DNA of 64,000 nt from positions 1 to 64,000 of the forward strand of contig NZ_NNBK01000025.1 in the NCBI RefSeq assembly GCF_002803075.1, read 5' to 3'. Positions 17,575-26,752 of the stretch are shown piece by piece. Under the pieces are notes generated by a model. That model worked only from the letters and a program-made list of their open reading frames with translations. It did not search any database and was not told the origin of the DNA. A program made the translations under genes and the position numbers. The stretch is from Streptomyces sp. CB01373. GTDB taxonomy: Bacteria; Actinomycetota; Actinomycetes; Streptomycetales; Streptomycetaceae. Positions within the stretch are counted from its first letter, which is position 1. Each line of letters opens with the position of its first letter.

Positions 17575-19293
17575 TTAGGGAGTGCAGATCTTTAACCCGT
17601 GGCTTCCCGCTCGACGGGTCGTTGCTCTGGTATGAGCAGGCTGGGAGGGCAACGGGACGTGCTGGCAGCCAAGTTCGAGGCGATCCTGTGGCATCTGGAC
17701 GAGCGGCAGCGTCGTCTGCTGATAGGGGCAGAGGCCCGGTCGCTCGGCCACGGCGGAATCAGAGCGGTGGCCCGTGCCGCCGGTGTCCGTGAGGCCACTG
17801 TGTCGCTCGGGGTACGGGAAGTCGACTCCGGTGAGACCCGGTTGGGACGTGTCCGCAGAGCTGGCGGCGGCCGCAAACGCGTCGTCGACCTCAACCCGGC
17901 ACTTCGGGCGGCGCTCCTCGCCCTGGTCGAGCCCGACGTCCGTGGGGACCCCATGTCACCGCTGCGCTGGACCACCAAATCCACTCGCAAGCTCGCCGAG
18001 GAACTGACCCGCCAAGGCCACCGGATCTGCGCGGACACGGTGGGCGACCTGCTGCGAGAGGAGGGCTTCAGCCTGCAAAGCAACGCCAAGACCCTGGAGG
18101 GCAAGCAGCATCCCGACCGGGACGCCCAGTTCCGCTATCTCAACGACCGGGCCCGCCAACACCAGAACTGCGGCCAGCAGGTGATCAGCGTGGACACGAA
18201 GAAGAAGGAACTGGTCGGCCCCTTCAAGAACAACGGCCGCGAATGGGAGCCGAGAGGCGAGCCGGTACGGGTCGACACCCACGACTTCCCCGACCGCGAA
18301 CTGGGCAAAGCGGTGCCCTACGGCATCTACGACGTCGCCGCGAACACCGGCTGGGTCAACGTGGGCACCGACCACGACACCGCTGCGTTCGCCGTCGAAT
18401 CCATCCGCCGCTGGTGGAACGGAGCCGGACGGGCCGCCTATCCCACCGCCGGCCGACTGCTGATCACCGCCGACGCGGGCGGCTCCAACGGGTATCGCAC
18501 CCGATCTCTGTCTGCCACCTGCCTCCCGGCACATCGAAGTGGAACCGGATCGAGCACCGGCTGTTCTCCCACATCACCATGAACTGGCGTGGCAGGCACC
18601 CTGACCAGTCACGAAGTCATCGTCCAGAGCATCGCCGCGACCACCACCAGAACCGGCCTGACCGTGCACGCCGAACTCGACACCAACCGCTACCCCACCG
18701 GCATCCAGGTCACCGACGAGGAACTTGCCGCTCTGCCGATCACACGGCACCGCTTCCACGGCGACTGGAACTACACCCTCCACCCCCAACCATCGCTGCA
18801 AGAGACCCCGGCCAGCCACACGACGAACCAGCAGCCGACGAACAACCCACCACCTCTGACATCGCGTTCCCTGCGACACCCCGAACTCACCGGCATGTCC
18901 GACCGGCAGCTCGGCGAACTGATCGACACACTGATTCCCGAGCTGGAACTGCAACGCGAGCAGACCCTTCGCACCCGTCGCGGGCACGAGCGCCTGGTAG
19001 CTCCCGGCACAGGCGCCAAAGCCAAACTTGCACCCGAGGACCGGATCCTGGCCACCGTGCTCCACCTGCGCAAACTCGCCACCGTGAACCTCCTGGGCGA
19101 GCTCTTCGGTGTCGCCGCCGCGACCATCAGCCGAGCGAACCAGGAAGTCCGGCCTCTCCTGGAAGCACGCGGCCACCACGTCAACGCCTCCACTGTCCGG
19201 TTCTGTACACCCGCCGACGTGGCCGCGTTCCTTACCTCAGACCCCACCCAAACGAAGATCAAAAGGACGAGTCAATAATCTGCGCTCCTTTAA
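17575..19293 (+). mobile_element. ISAzo13-family insertion sequence, full length but defective
   Basis: Both ends are visible. The left end TTAGGGAGTGCAGATCTTTAA (17575-17595) and the right end at 19274-19293 are imperfect inverted repeats sharing GGAG-GCAGAT. The transposase frame lies inside. No clear target duplication was found. The right end abuts a fragment of an Imm7-like gene. Confidence 0.65.
17632..19278 (+). pseudogene. ISAzo13 transposase with extra C-terminal HTH domain, frameshifted
   Basis: Start at ATG 17632 (MSRLGGQRDVLAAKFEAIL). The N-terminal half is clean ISAzo13, with GQQVISVDTKKKELVGPFKN (first Asp) and LLITADAGGSNGYRTR (second Asp). Right after GYRTR a deletion of roughly 20 codons moves the reading to ISVCHLPPGTSKWNRIEHRL, which has the catalytic Glu. 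A further slip near 18595 moves it to LTSHEVIVQSIAATTTRTGL. The last 110 residues (MSDRQLGELIDTLIPELELQ to LGELFGVAAATISRANQEVR) are a helix-turn-helix of the HTH_Tnp_4 type fused behind the transposase. This fusion is seen in actinobacterial members. The two frame breaks make it inactive. Confidence 0.85.
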
Positions 19294-19358
19294 GGCGTGT
19301 CCGGCGGATCATGCTGCGGCTGGAGCGGCGAAGCGGGCCATCTCACTACGAGCGTGGG

Positions 19359-19448
19359 ATGTTTGAGTACCACGGGTGGATCACGGTCAGGGAGACCGCG
19401 GCCGATGACGACGATGAGCCCCGGCTGCGGCAGTCCCAAACGGCCTAG
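19359..19448 (+). pseudogene. Imm7-like immunity protein, N-terminal stub
   Basis: The short frame MFEYHGWITVRETAADDDDE is the hallmark start of Imm7 immunity proteins (EYHGW, then an acidic run). It ends at TAG 19446-19448 after 29 residues, whereas family members have about 130. It lies directly beside the right end of the ISAzo13 element and is best read as the broken end of an immunity gene. Confidence 0.5.
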
Positions 19449-19522
19449 CGGCCGCAGGGGTCTCTGCGTGGGCGGACTTGAGACACTGCCCGCGCTTTGG
19501 CAACGCCGGCGGCGCCGGGCTT

Positions 19523-20401
19523 CTAGGGTGTGGTGGTTGCGGTGCGGTAGACCTCAGCTGCCGTGACGGTGGCGGGGACACCGAGTTCGGCGGCGACCGC
19601 GGTGATCGCGCTGTCGCCGACGGCGAGGTCGGCTTGGCCGTCGATGGTGAAGTACGGTGCGATGAACCTCTCGTAGTGGGCTCGGACTTCATCCTCGGTC
19701 TGTCCGCCGAGGAACGTCCCCATGTGCCGCACGGTGGTGTCGGGGGCGTTGTGGATCACCTGCAGAGCGCGCCGGTGGGCTCGTACGACGGCCTGGGCCG
19801 CGGGGTCGTCCGGGTCGATGTAGGTGGGGTCGACGGCCACGCCCACGGTGGGGATCTGGAAGTGGTCGCCGACCCAGGCCAGCACCTGCCAGCCGTGCTC
19901 GGCGGCGACTGCCTCGGGCGCCATGGTGCTGCCGACGTAGGCGGCGTCGATCTTGCCCTCGCGCAGTCGGCGCAGGTCCATGCGGTAGTCGCCGGGGGAG
20001 CGGACGACGGTGTGGACGTCGCGGTCGGGGTCGAGGCCGGCCTGGTGCAGCACGATCCGGGCGAAGCACCCGGGTGGGGTGTGGGGGGCGTGTACCGCCA
20101 GTCGTTGGCCGGCCAGGTCCGTCAGGGAGGTCAGGCCGGGGCGGGCGAGGAACCAGAACAGCGGGTGGTGGGTGTTGATGTTGAGGGCGACCCACGGGGT
20201 GCCGTCGGTCAGCCGGGACAGCAGTGCCCGGCCGAGCCCGATGGTGGCGCAGCGGCGCAGCCGTTCGATGTCCCAGGTGCAGCCGTCGCGCAGCGCGACG
20301 TGGACGCCCTCGTCGGCGTAGAAGTCCTCCTGGTCGGCGATGTAGGCGACCAGTTCCTCGTGCAGGCCCCGCCCGGCATAGGCGAGATCGATCGTATACA
20401 T
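19523..20401 (-). CDS. Substrate-binding protein of the NMT1/taurine type, cytosolic form
   Basis: A 292-residue periplasmic-binding-protein fold of the NMT1/THI5 group. Motifs include WVALNINTHHPLFWFLARPG, LAGQRLAVHAPHTPPG in the first lobe, and GKIDAAYVGSTMAPEA in the hinge. There is no signal peptide or lipobox, so it may work in the cytosol, for example as a dihydroxyphthalate-decarboxylase-like enzyme or ligand sensor. ATG 20401 is preferred because AAGGAA lies nine bases upstream. ATG 20425 is possible. It follows the SDR gene by about 100 bases on the same strand, so all three genes (TetR, SDR, this one) probably form one transcript. Confidence 0.75.
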   Translation of the reverse strand: MYTIDLAYAGRGLHEELVAYIADQEDFYADEGVHVALRDGCTWDIERLRRCATIGLGRALLSRLTDGTPWVALNINTHHPLFWFLARPGLTSLTDLAGQRLAVHAPHTPPGCFARIVLHQAGLDPDRDVHTVVRSPGDYRMDLRRLREGKIDAAYVGSTMAPEAVAAEHGWQVLAWVGDHFQIPTVGVAVDPTYIDPDDPAAQAVVRAHRRALQVIHNAPDTTVRHMGTFLGGQTEDEVRAHYERFIAPYFTIDGQADLAVGDSAITAVAAELGVPATVTAAEVYRTATTTP

Positions 20402-20505
20402 GAAGCTGTTCCTTGATCGTGTCATCGCCGCGTCGTCCTGCACGGGCGCGGTACGGCGCGGCGTATGGTGCTGAGGTGACGGTGCGGCGGATGCCGGTCG
20501 GGCTG

Positions 20506-21261
20506 TCAGTCCATCGACATTCCGCCGTTGACCGCGGCCGTGGTGCCGGTCATGAAGGTGTTGTCCTCGCCGGCGTAGAAGGCGACCGCTTGGGCGACAT
20601 CGGCCGGGCGTGCCAGGCGGCCCACGGGGGTGAGGGCCACCTGCCGCTGCTTGATCTCCTCGTCGAGCGCGGACCCCATGCGGGTGTCCTCCACCGGGCC
20701 GGCTGCGACGATGTTGACCGTGATGCCCTGCGGGCCCAGTTCCTGGGCGAGGTAGCGGGCGAACTGCTCCAAGGCGGCCTTGGCCGTGCCCAGCGCGATC
20801 ATGCCCGCCCGAGGCCGGCGGCTGAGGCCGGTACTGATGTAGATGATGCGTCCCCAGCCCTGTTCGCTCATGGCGGGCAGGACGGCCTTGGTGACCGCGA
20901 ACGCCGCATACATCTCGGCGTCGATCTTGCCGCCCAGTTCTTCCCACGTCATGTCCTGGAACGACTTCACCGCATACGGGATCAGCGCGTTGTGCACGAG
21001 CACGTCGATGCCGCCCCACGCCGCCCGGACCTGCTCGACCATGCTCTCGACGGCCGCTGCCTCGCGGACATCGGCCTGCACGGCCATGGCCTGCCCGCCT
21101 GCGGCCTCGATGCCGGTCACGACCTCGTCGGCCGCCTTGGTGTTGCGGAGGTAGTTGACCACCACGCGCATCCCTCGCACGGCAAGGAGACCCGCGGTGG
21201 CCGCACCGATTCCGCTGCTGGCCCCTGTCACCAATGCCACCCTGCCGGTTGCCCCAGTCAT
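20506..21261 (-). CDS. Short-chain dehydrogenase/reductase with altered active site
   Basis: A 251-residue SDR with the NAD(P)-binding motif TGASSGIG (13-20) and the VHNAL motif (89-93, NAG-like). It also has Ser143, and Lys161 in ALGTAK. The catalytic tyrosine of the YxxxK motif is replaced by Leu157. The codon is clear on both sides (ATCGCGCTGGGCACG), so this is not an alignment artefact in the window. Such a protein should have weak or no classical dehydrogenase activity, or it may act as a binding or regulatory SDR. Its ATG overlaps the TGA of the TetR gene (ATGA), with GGAGG inside the TetR end. The two are therefore translationally coupled. Confidence 0.88.
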   Translation of the reverse strand: MTGATGRVALVTGASSGIGAATAGLLAVRGMRVVVNYLRNTKAADEVVTGIEAAGGQAMAVQADVREAAAVESMVEQVRAAWGGIDVLVHNALIPYAVKSFQDMTWEELGGKIDAEMYAAFAVTKAVLPAMSEQGWGRIIYISTGLSRRPRAGMIALGTAKAALEQFARYLAQELGPQGITVNIVAAGPVEDTRMGSALDEEIKQRQVALTPVGRLARPADVAQAVAFYAGEDNTFMTGTTAAVNGGMSMD

Positions 21262-21884
21262 GGGTTCACCTCCTGATCATCATCGCGGGCCGTCGGAATG
21301 ACCGCCCGGAGTTGTTCGTCGTCGGTGCCGAAATGTGCTGGGCGGATCGCCCCGCAGAGCGCGGTGTCGACGGTCGCCCGCAGCAGATCGGCCACGGTCC
21401 AGTCCAGTTCGCGCGGCAACTGCGAGTTGAGCAGCCGCTCCAACGCGCCGCGAGTGATCTCACTCAGCAGCTCAGGCGGCGCCGACACCAGTCCCCGACG
21501 GTGCCCGTCCCGGAACAGCTCGTCGAGCCGCCGGTAGACCACCGCGTCCACACGCTGCTCCACGTACTGGCGCAGCATCGCATCGCCCCGCCCCGTCGCA
21601 AGCTGAGCCGCGCCGATCCGCCCGAGCTCACTGCCTGCCGCGATCAGGAACCGCTGTACCCGCACACCGAACAGCTGCCCTTCCGTGTCCTCGGCCGCCG
21701 CCGCCAGCGTGCGCTCCACCGCCGCGAACTGGCGGTCCAGCACCGCGGTCACCAGGCTGCGCTTATCCGGGAAATGGCGGTAGATCGTCTTCATGCTCAT
21801 CCCGAACTCACGAGCGAGATCGTCCATGCTCACCCGTGCGAGACCCGGCGCGAAGAACAACCGACCGGGCGCCTCCACGATCAC
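21258..21884 (-). CDS. TetR-family regulator
   Basis: A 208-residue TetR protein. The N-terminal helix-turn-helix reads VSMDDLAREFGMSMKTIYRH and FPDKRSLVTAVLDRQFAAVE. The C-terminal ligand domain (residues 70-200) has the usual helical pattern but no recognised ligand motif. The GTG at 21884 is the best start, because further upstream codons give a longer but start-less frame. It is the first gene of the TetR-SDR-binding-protein transcript and faces the quinone oxidoreductase pseudogene at 22008. It probably represses both sides from the shared intergenic region. Confidence 0.82.
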   Translation of the reverse strand: MIVEAPGRLFFAPGLARVSMDDLAREFGMSMKTIYRHFPDKRSLVTAVLDRQFAAVERTLAAAAEDTEGQLFGVRVQRFLIAAGSELGRIGAAQLATGRGDAMLRQYVEQRVDAVVYRRLDELFRDGHRRGLVSAPPELLSEITRGALERLLNSQLPRELDWTVADLLRATVDTALCGAIRPAHFGTDDEQLRAVIPTARDDDQEVNP

Positions 21885-21906
21885 GTCAGCACGCTGCTCG
21901 CCACCC

Positions 21907-21956
21907 TCGGAAACTTGGCAGGCGGGCTGCGGGAGTCCGAGGCAGCCTGTTTCCGA
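21907..21956. promoter_or_regulatory. TCGGAAAC/GTTTCCGA inverted arms in divergent region
   Basis: Two perfect complementary 8-mers are separated by 34 bases between the TetR gene and the oxidoreductase pseudogene. They could be two half-sites or two separate operators for the TetR protein. The wide spacing makes this uncertain. Confidence 0.35.
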
Positions 21957-22007
21957 CTGTTCGAAGGGGGGCGAAGCCTGAATCACCACTGGAGAGAGGA
22001 CCTGGCA

Positions 22008-22928
22008 TGCAGGCCGTCGTCGTTCGAGACCGCGCCCCCGGTGTCGAGGGAATGTCGCTGACGGAGGTGCCCTACCCCACCTCGCCGAGAACGACGTCAT
22101 CGTGCGCGTGCATGCCGCTGGGTTCACCCCGGGGGAACTCGCCTGGTCGGGAACATGGACGGATCGCGCCGGGCGCGACCGGACGCCGAGCGTGCCTGGA
22201 CACGAGCTGTCGGGCATCGTTGCCGAACTCGGGTACGGCACCACCGGTCTCTCGGTGGGCCAGCGGGTGTTCGGGCTGGCCGACTGGACCCGGGACAGCT
22301 CGCTGGCCGAGTACACAGCGGTGGAGGCTCGCAATCTGGCCCCGCTTCCGGCGGACGTCGACCACACGGCGGCCGCCGCACTGCCGATCTCGGGGCTGAC
22401 CGCCTGGCAGGCCCTGTTCGAGCACGGTCGGCTTACCGCAGGGCAGACCGTCCTGGTCCACGGGGTCGCGGGCGGCGTGGGGTCGATCGCGGTGCAACTC
22501 GCGCGTGAGGCGGGGCGCGGGTGATCGGCACGGGCCGGGCCGGCGATTGGGACACCGCTGTCGGGCTGGGCGTGGATGCCTTCGTGGATCTGCAGGCCGA
22601 TCGGCTGGAGGGCGTCGGGGAGGTCGATCTGGTCCTCGACGTGATCGGCGGCGAGGTCCAGGAGCGCTCGGCCCCACTGGTGCGGGCCGGGGGCACGCTG
22701 GTCACCATCGCCTCGCCGCCCGAGGTCCGTCCGCGGGACGGCCGGGCCGTCTTCTTCGTCGTCGAGCCCGACCGTGCCCGGCTCGCGGACCTGGTCCAGC
22801 GGCTCAGGGACGGACGGCTCAAGCCGATCGTCGGCGACTTCAGGGCGCTGGCCGAGGCACCCGCCGCGTTCGCCCCCGGCCGCCAAGCCCGCGGCAAGAC
22901 CATCATCCGGGTCATGGACGGCGGATAA
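22008..22928 (+). pseudogene. Zinc-independent quinone oxidoreductase (MDR family), two frameshifts
   Basis: The three frames together encode an MDR-family NADPH:quinone reductase. The first is MQAVVVRDRAPGVEGMSLTE. The second reads VRVHAAGFTPGELAWSGTW to QTVLVHGVAGGVGSIAVQLA, with the nucleotide-binding motif. The third reads VIGTGRAGDWDTAVGLGVD to FAPGRQARGKTIIRVMDGG. Indels near 22082 and 22515 separate them. The second is a missing G, since one more base would restore AREAGARVIGTGRAG. Because the remaining sequence is well kept, the loss is recent or the assembly has errors. GAGAGAGGA precedes the start. It faces the TetR gene, a common arrangement for TetR-controlled quinone reductases. 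Confidence 0.85.
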
Positions 22929-23099
22929 CCGGCGGCAGGGCGCGCGGACGCCTGGCCCCCGGTCCGCCTACACGGCCCAAAGCCCGGGCCGCACTTGCGC
23001 TGCCATGCCCGGTTCGTCATTTCCGTGCCATAGTCGCAGCTTTGGAAGATGGCGGGGATGGTTCTCACCGGCTCCTGTCGGGGTGTGGCGGGCGGCCGG

Positions 23100-23440
23100 C
23101 CTGCACGTGCAGGGCACGTACGGTGTCGGGGCACCCTCCGCATCAGTGGTGGCTCGGGTGCGTCGGGCGATCCGCCCGAGGTCCGTGCCGGGTTCGGTGC
23201 AGTGGCGCAGGATGGTCTCCTTGCTGACGCCGTTGCACTGACGTACCACGGCGGTCTCGGGTGCGGCTTCGGCCGTCGGGCGGTCGGCGAGGTCGAGGAA
23301 GAGCAGGGTGCGGCGATCGGAGGGGACGGGTTCTTGGCGGTCGAAGAGCCGGATGACCCGGCCTGCGGCGCGGTTGTCGCCGAACAGGATGGCGCCTGCC
23401 AGCCGATCCTCTGCGTGGGCCGTCAGGGGGACGGATGGCC
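23100..23440 (-). pseudogene. Fragment of a nitrite-reductase-like flavoprotein with BFD motif
   Basis: A minus-strand frame shows RLAGAILFGDNRAAGRVIRL, then VPSDRRTLLFLDLADRP and VVRQCNGVSKETILRHCTEP. This order is found near the end of the FAD domain and at the BFD-type iron-sulfur segment of NirB-like oxidoreductases. One of the paired cysteines (C-x-C-N) is replaced, and both ends of the gene are missing. It is a decayed remnant between the quinone reductase and the next flavoprotein. Confidence 0.5.
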
Positions 23441-23544
23441 GCTGTTGGTGATTCCTACGGCCAAGTAGGACGGCTGTGTGCGCACCGCGCGGTTACATGA
23501 GCTGGGACGTGGCCCCGTCCGCCCCTACCAGACGCGAGGGAGCA

Positions 23545-24999
23545 ATGAGCGAAGCACGCGAGAACCAGGAACGCGGCACCTACGACGTGGTCGTGCTGGG
23601 CGCGGGCCCGGTGGGCGCGAACGTCGCCGACCGCGCCCGCGCCGCCGGCCTCACCGTGGCCGTCGTGGAACGTGAACTGGTCGGCGGCGAATGCGCCTAC
23701 TGGGCCTGCGTCCCCAGCAAAGCACTGCTGCGGCCGGTCATCGCCCTCGCCGACGCCCACCGGGTGGACGGCGCCCGGCAGGCCGTCACCGATCGACCCG
23801 ACACCGGCCGGGTCTTCACCCGCCGCAATCACTACGTCAATGACTGGGACGACACCGGACAGGCCGAGTGGGTGAAGTCCATCGGCGCCGACCTGTACCG
23901 CGGCCACGGCCGCCTCGACGGCCCCCGCCGCGCCACGGTCACAAGGGACGACGGAGCGCGCCTGACCCTCACCGCCCGGCACGCGGTGGCCATCGCCACC
24001 GGCAGCCGACCGGCCCTGCCCGACATCCCCGGCATCCCCGAATCCCGGCCTTGGACGAACCGGCACGGCACCGACTCCAGCACCGTGCCCGCCCGGCTCG
24101 CCATCGTCGGAGGCGGGGGAGTCGGCGTGGAGATGGCCACCCTCTGGCAGGGCCTGGGCTCCCAGGTCACCCTGCTCGCCCGCCACCGCCTGATCCCCCG
24201 CATGGAACCCTTCGCGGGCGAGCTCATCGCGCGCAGCCTCACCGAGGCGGGTGCGGACGTGCGGATCGGCACCCAGGTCACCGCCGTGCACCGCCCAGAC
24301 CCCACCGGGCCCGTCACCCTCACCCTTGACGACGGCAGCGAACTGCAGGCCGACGAGGTCATGTTCGCCACCGGCCGGACCCCCGCCACCGAGGACATCG
24401 GCCTGGACACGGTCGGCCTCACCCCCGGCGCATGGCTGAAGGTGGACACCACCGGCCTGGTCCGTGACGTCGACGGCGCATGGCTGTACGCCCTCGGCGA
24501 CGTCAACCACCAGGCCCTGCTCACCCACCAGGGCAAGTACCAGGCGCGGACCGCCGGCGACGCCATCGGCGCCCGCGCCGCAGGCCGCCCCCTCGACGAC
24601 GGCCCGTGGGGAGACCACGCCACCACCGCCGACCAGCACGCCGTGCCCCAGGTCTTCTTCACCGACCCCGAGGCGGCCTCCGTTGGCCTGACCGCCGAAC
24701 AGGCGGCCCAGGCCGGCCACCGCATCCACACCGTCGACCTCGACTTCAACGCCGCCCTGGGCGCCAACCTCTACGCCGACAACTACCCAGGCCACGCGCG
24801 GATGGTGGTCGACCTCGACCGGGAAGTCCTGCTCGGGGTGACCTTCGTCGGCCCCGGAGTCAGCGAACTGCTGCACTCGGCGACCGTGGCGGTCGCTGGC
24901 GAGGTCCCGCTCAAGCGACTCAGGCACGCCATCGCCTGCTTCCCGACCGTCAGCGAGATCTGGCTCTTCCTCCTCGCCGCCTACCGCAACCGCACCTGA
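23545..24999 (+). CDS. Pyridine nucleotide-disulfide oxidoreductase, mercuric-reductase-like
   Basis: A 484-residue class I flavoprotein disulfide reductase. The FAD motif VVVLGAGPVGANVADRA is at residues 16-32. The redox pair is C50 and C55 in GGECAYWACVPSKALLR, and the NAD(P) motif IVGGGGVGVEMATLW is near 187-201. The C-terminal dimer domain runs from TADQHAVPQVFFTDPE onward. It lacks the His-Glu pair typical of lipoamide dehydrogenase and has no N-terminal metal-binding domain. The closest group is the actinobacterial NAD(P)/FAD-dependent oxidoreductases of the mercuric-reductase type. The substrate is open. The ATG at 23545 has GAGGGAG just upstream, and a longer frame from 23476 lacks one. 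Confidence 0.87.
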   Translation: MSEARENQERGTYDVVVLGAGPVGANVADRARAAGLTVAVVERELVGGECAYWACVPSKALLRPVIALADAHRVDGARQAVTDRPDTGRVFTRRNHYVNDWDDTGQAEWVKSIGADLYRGHGRLDGPRRATVTRDDGARLTLTARHAVAIATGSRPALPDIPGIPESRPWTNRHGTDSSTVPARLAIVGGGGVGVEMATLWQGLGSQVTLLARHRLIPRMEPFAGELIARSLTEAGADVRIGTQVTAVHRPDPTGPVTLTLDDGSELQADEVMFATGRTPATEDIGLDTVGLTPGAWLKVDTTGLVRDVDGAWLYALGDVNHQALLTHQGKYQARTAGDAIGARAAGRPLDDGPWGDHATTADQHAVPQVFFTDPEAASVGLTAEQAAQAGHRIHTVDLDFNAALGANLYADNYPGHARMVVDLDREVLLGVTFVGPGVSELLHSATVAVAGEVPLKRLRHAIACFPTVSEIWLFLLAAYRNRT

Positions 25000-25171
25000 G
25001 CACTCTCTGTGCGACTCCTACTCGACCGCCGCGTTCGCCTGTGAAACACGCGGTCGTCCGACGGTCCACCTGCGGCGATCACGTTTTCAACGACTGGGCA
25101 TCTGAGACGAGTAGTTCCGAAGTGCCGAATGATCGAGGGGAGTTGTCGGAGCTGCACGCTACGTTGAGCGC

Positions 25172-25870
25172 ATGACCTGCGTGGAGAGCAAGATCGAGCG
25201 CATCAGGCCGCAGCAGTTCCACGAGACCGCCGGCGTGGAGGACTGGCGCGTCGTGGGCGAGGGAGCGTGTGCCTACTTCAGCACCGGCTCGTTCGTGGCC
25301 GGCGCCCAGTTCGTGCAGGCGATCAGTGAGCTACCGGGAGTTGCGGACGATCACCCGGACGTCGACGTGAGGCAGGGGGGCGTGATCGTACGGCTGATCA
25401 CGGTCACGGACGACTACTACGGGCTGACCCAACGGCACGTCGAGCTGGCCCGGCAGATCTCGGCGGTGGCCCGCACGCTGGACATACCAGCCGATCCGTC
25501 CGCCGTGCAGACCGTCCAGATCACCATCGATGCTCTCGCCGGTCCCGACGTGGTGGCGTTCTGGCGTGCCTTGCTCGGTTACCAGGACCGCGCGAGCAGT
25601 GGCGAGGACCTGATCGACCCGCGCCGCCGCGGGGCACCGTTCTACTTTCAGCAGATGGATGCACCGCGCCCGCAGCGCAACCGGGTCCACGTGGACGTGT
25701 GGGTGCCGTACGACCAGGCCGAGGCCCGGATTGCCGCAGCGCTCGCGGCCGGCGGCCGCTTGGTGAACGACGCCGACGCGCCGTCGAACTGGGTGCTGGC
25801 CGACCCCGAGGGCAACGAGGCATGCGTCGGCGTGGCTGGCCCGCCCAGGCCAGCCACAGACCGCTCGTGA
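25172..25870 (+). CDS. Pterin-4a-carbinolamine dehydratase/VOC fusion protein
   Basis: A 232-residue two-domain protein. Residues 14-108 match 4a-hydroxytetrahydrobiopterin dehydratase (PCD), with the active-site pattern ADDHPDVDVRQGGVIVRLIT and the following TQRHVELARQI. Residues 112-230 form a glyoxalase/VOC-like domain, with VQITIDALAGPDVVAFWRA and then NRVHVDVWVPYDQAEAR. In actinobacteria PCD is often fused to a VOC unit. The PCD domain usually recycles pterin cofactor, and the VOC half binds metal and an unknown ligand. Start at ATG. No operon partner. Confidence 0.82.
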   Translation: MTCVESKIERIRPQQFHETAGVEDWRVVGEGACAYFSTGSFVAGAQFVQAISELPGVADDHPDVDVRQGGVIVRLITVTDDYYGLTQRHVELARQISAVARTLDIPADPSAVQTVQITIDALAGPDVVAFWRALLGYQDRASSGEDLIDPRRRGAPFYFQQMDAPRPQRNRVHVDVWVPYDQAEARIAAALAAGGRLVNDADAPSNWVLADPEGNEACVGVAGPPRPATDRS

Positions 25871-25881
25871 ATACTTGCCCG

Positions 25882-25898
25882 ACGGGACACGGTCCCGT
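25882..25898. terminator. Short hairpin between PCD/VOC gene and IS982 remnant
   Basis: ACGGGAC and GTCCCGT, perfect 7-bp arms, flank a 3-base loop. It is placed between two convergent coding segments and may terminate both. Confidence 0.45.
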
Positions 25899-25903
25899 GA
25901 CGG

Positions 25904-26625
25904 TCAGTGATCGAATGCGATCAGCGGCCGTAGGACGGGGACGTTGGTCTTGTGGTTGTGCCAGATCGCGGCGGCCATCGCGAGGATGCGCTGAGCGACC
26001 CGGACAGCGACGCCTTCGAAGCTGCGTCCGCCGTGCTGTTCGAGGTCCAACTGCCCCTTCAGTGTGTCGTTGACCGACTCGATCAGCTGCCGCACCGACT
26101 TCAGCAGGGACTCGCCCTTGCGGCGCTTCTCCCTCCTGAAGGACGGCCGGAGTAGTGGAGCGCCTCGCATCGCGAGGTCGTTCTCGAACTCCTTGGAGGC
26201 GAAGCCCTTGTCCGCGATGACCAGCAGCCCTGGGCGGTCGGTGGCCAGATGCGGCTCGCGCTCCAGCATCGAGGCCAGCACTTCCCGCTCGTCGATCTTC
26301 GGGTTCGCGAGTGCCCATGTGATGGGCATGCCGGTCGGTGTGCAGACCAGATACAGGCGCAGACCCCAGAAGAACCGCGAGTGAGAGGCGCAGTACCCGT
26401 ATCCGGCCCGGCCGGCCATATCCGACCGCTTCACCGTGGTTCGGGACATGCCGCACGGCACCGGCGTGGAGTCGACGATCCAGTGGTTGTCGAACCAGAA
26501 GTCGCTGTCCACGAGGAGCAGCCGTATCGCCTTCTTGACTAGCGGCAATGCGGCCCGCAGCCGCTTGTTGTATCCGGGCCGCTTGGGCAGGTACGGAAAC
26601 AACGAGCCCAGGTTGGCGTGGGCGA
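25904..26625 (-). pseudogene. IS982-family transposase, 5'-truncated
   Basis: The frame begins near GSLFPYLPKRPGYNKRLRAA and runs to a stop at 25904. It has IVDSTPVPCGMSRTTVKRSD (first Asp), GLLVIADKGFASKEFENDL (second Asp) and RQLIESVNDTLKGQLDLEQH (Glu), as in IS982. About 70 N-terminal residues are missing. The first kept codons run back into unrelated sequence near 26640, so the element was cut there. Confidence 0.85.
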
Positions 26626-26752
26626 ACGAGCAATGCTCATGACTTGTGGATCGTCCCTCGGGAGGGCATGCGAAGGGCGTACCTTCCCGATGATCCTGTG
26701 ATGGTCACCAAGTCAGGGCCCGCGTTGCCGCGCGGGTCAGGAAGGCACGCCC

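Noticed and set aside
21258..22886. A 542-residue protein containing the TetR domain
   Set aside because: The first 330 residues are antisense to the quinone oxidoreductase. A start near 21884 gives a normal TetR.
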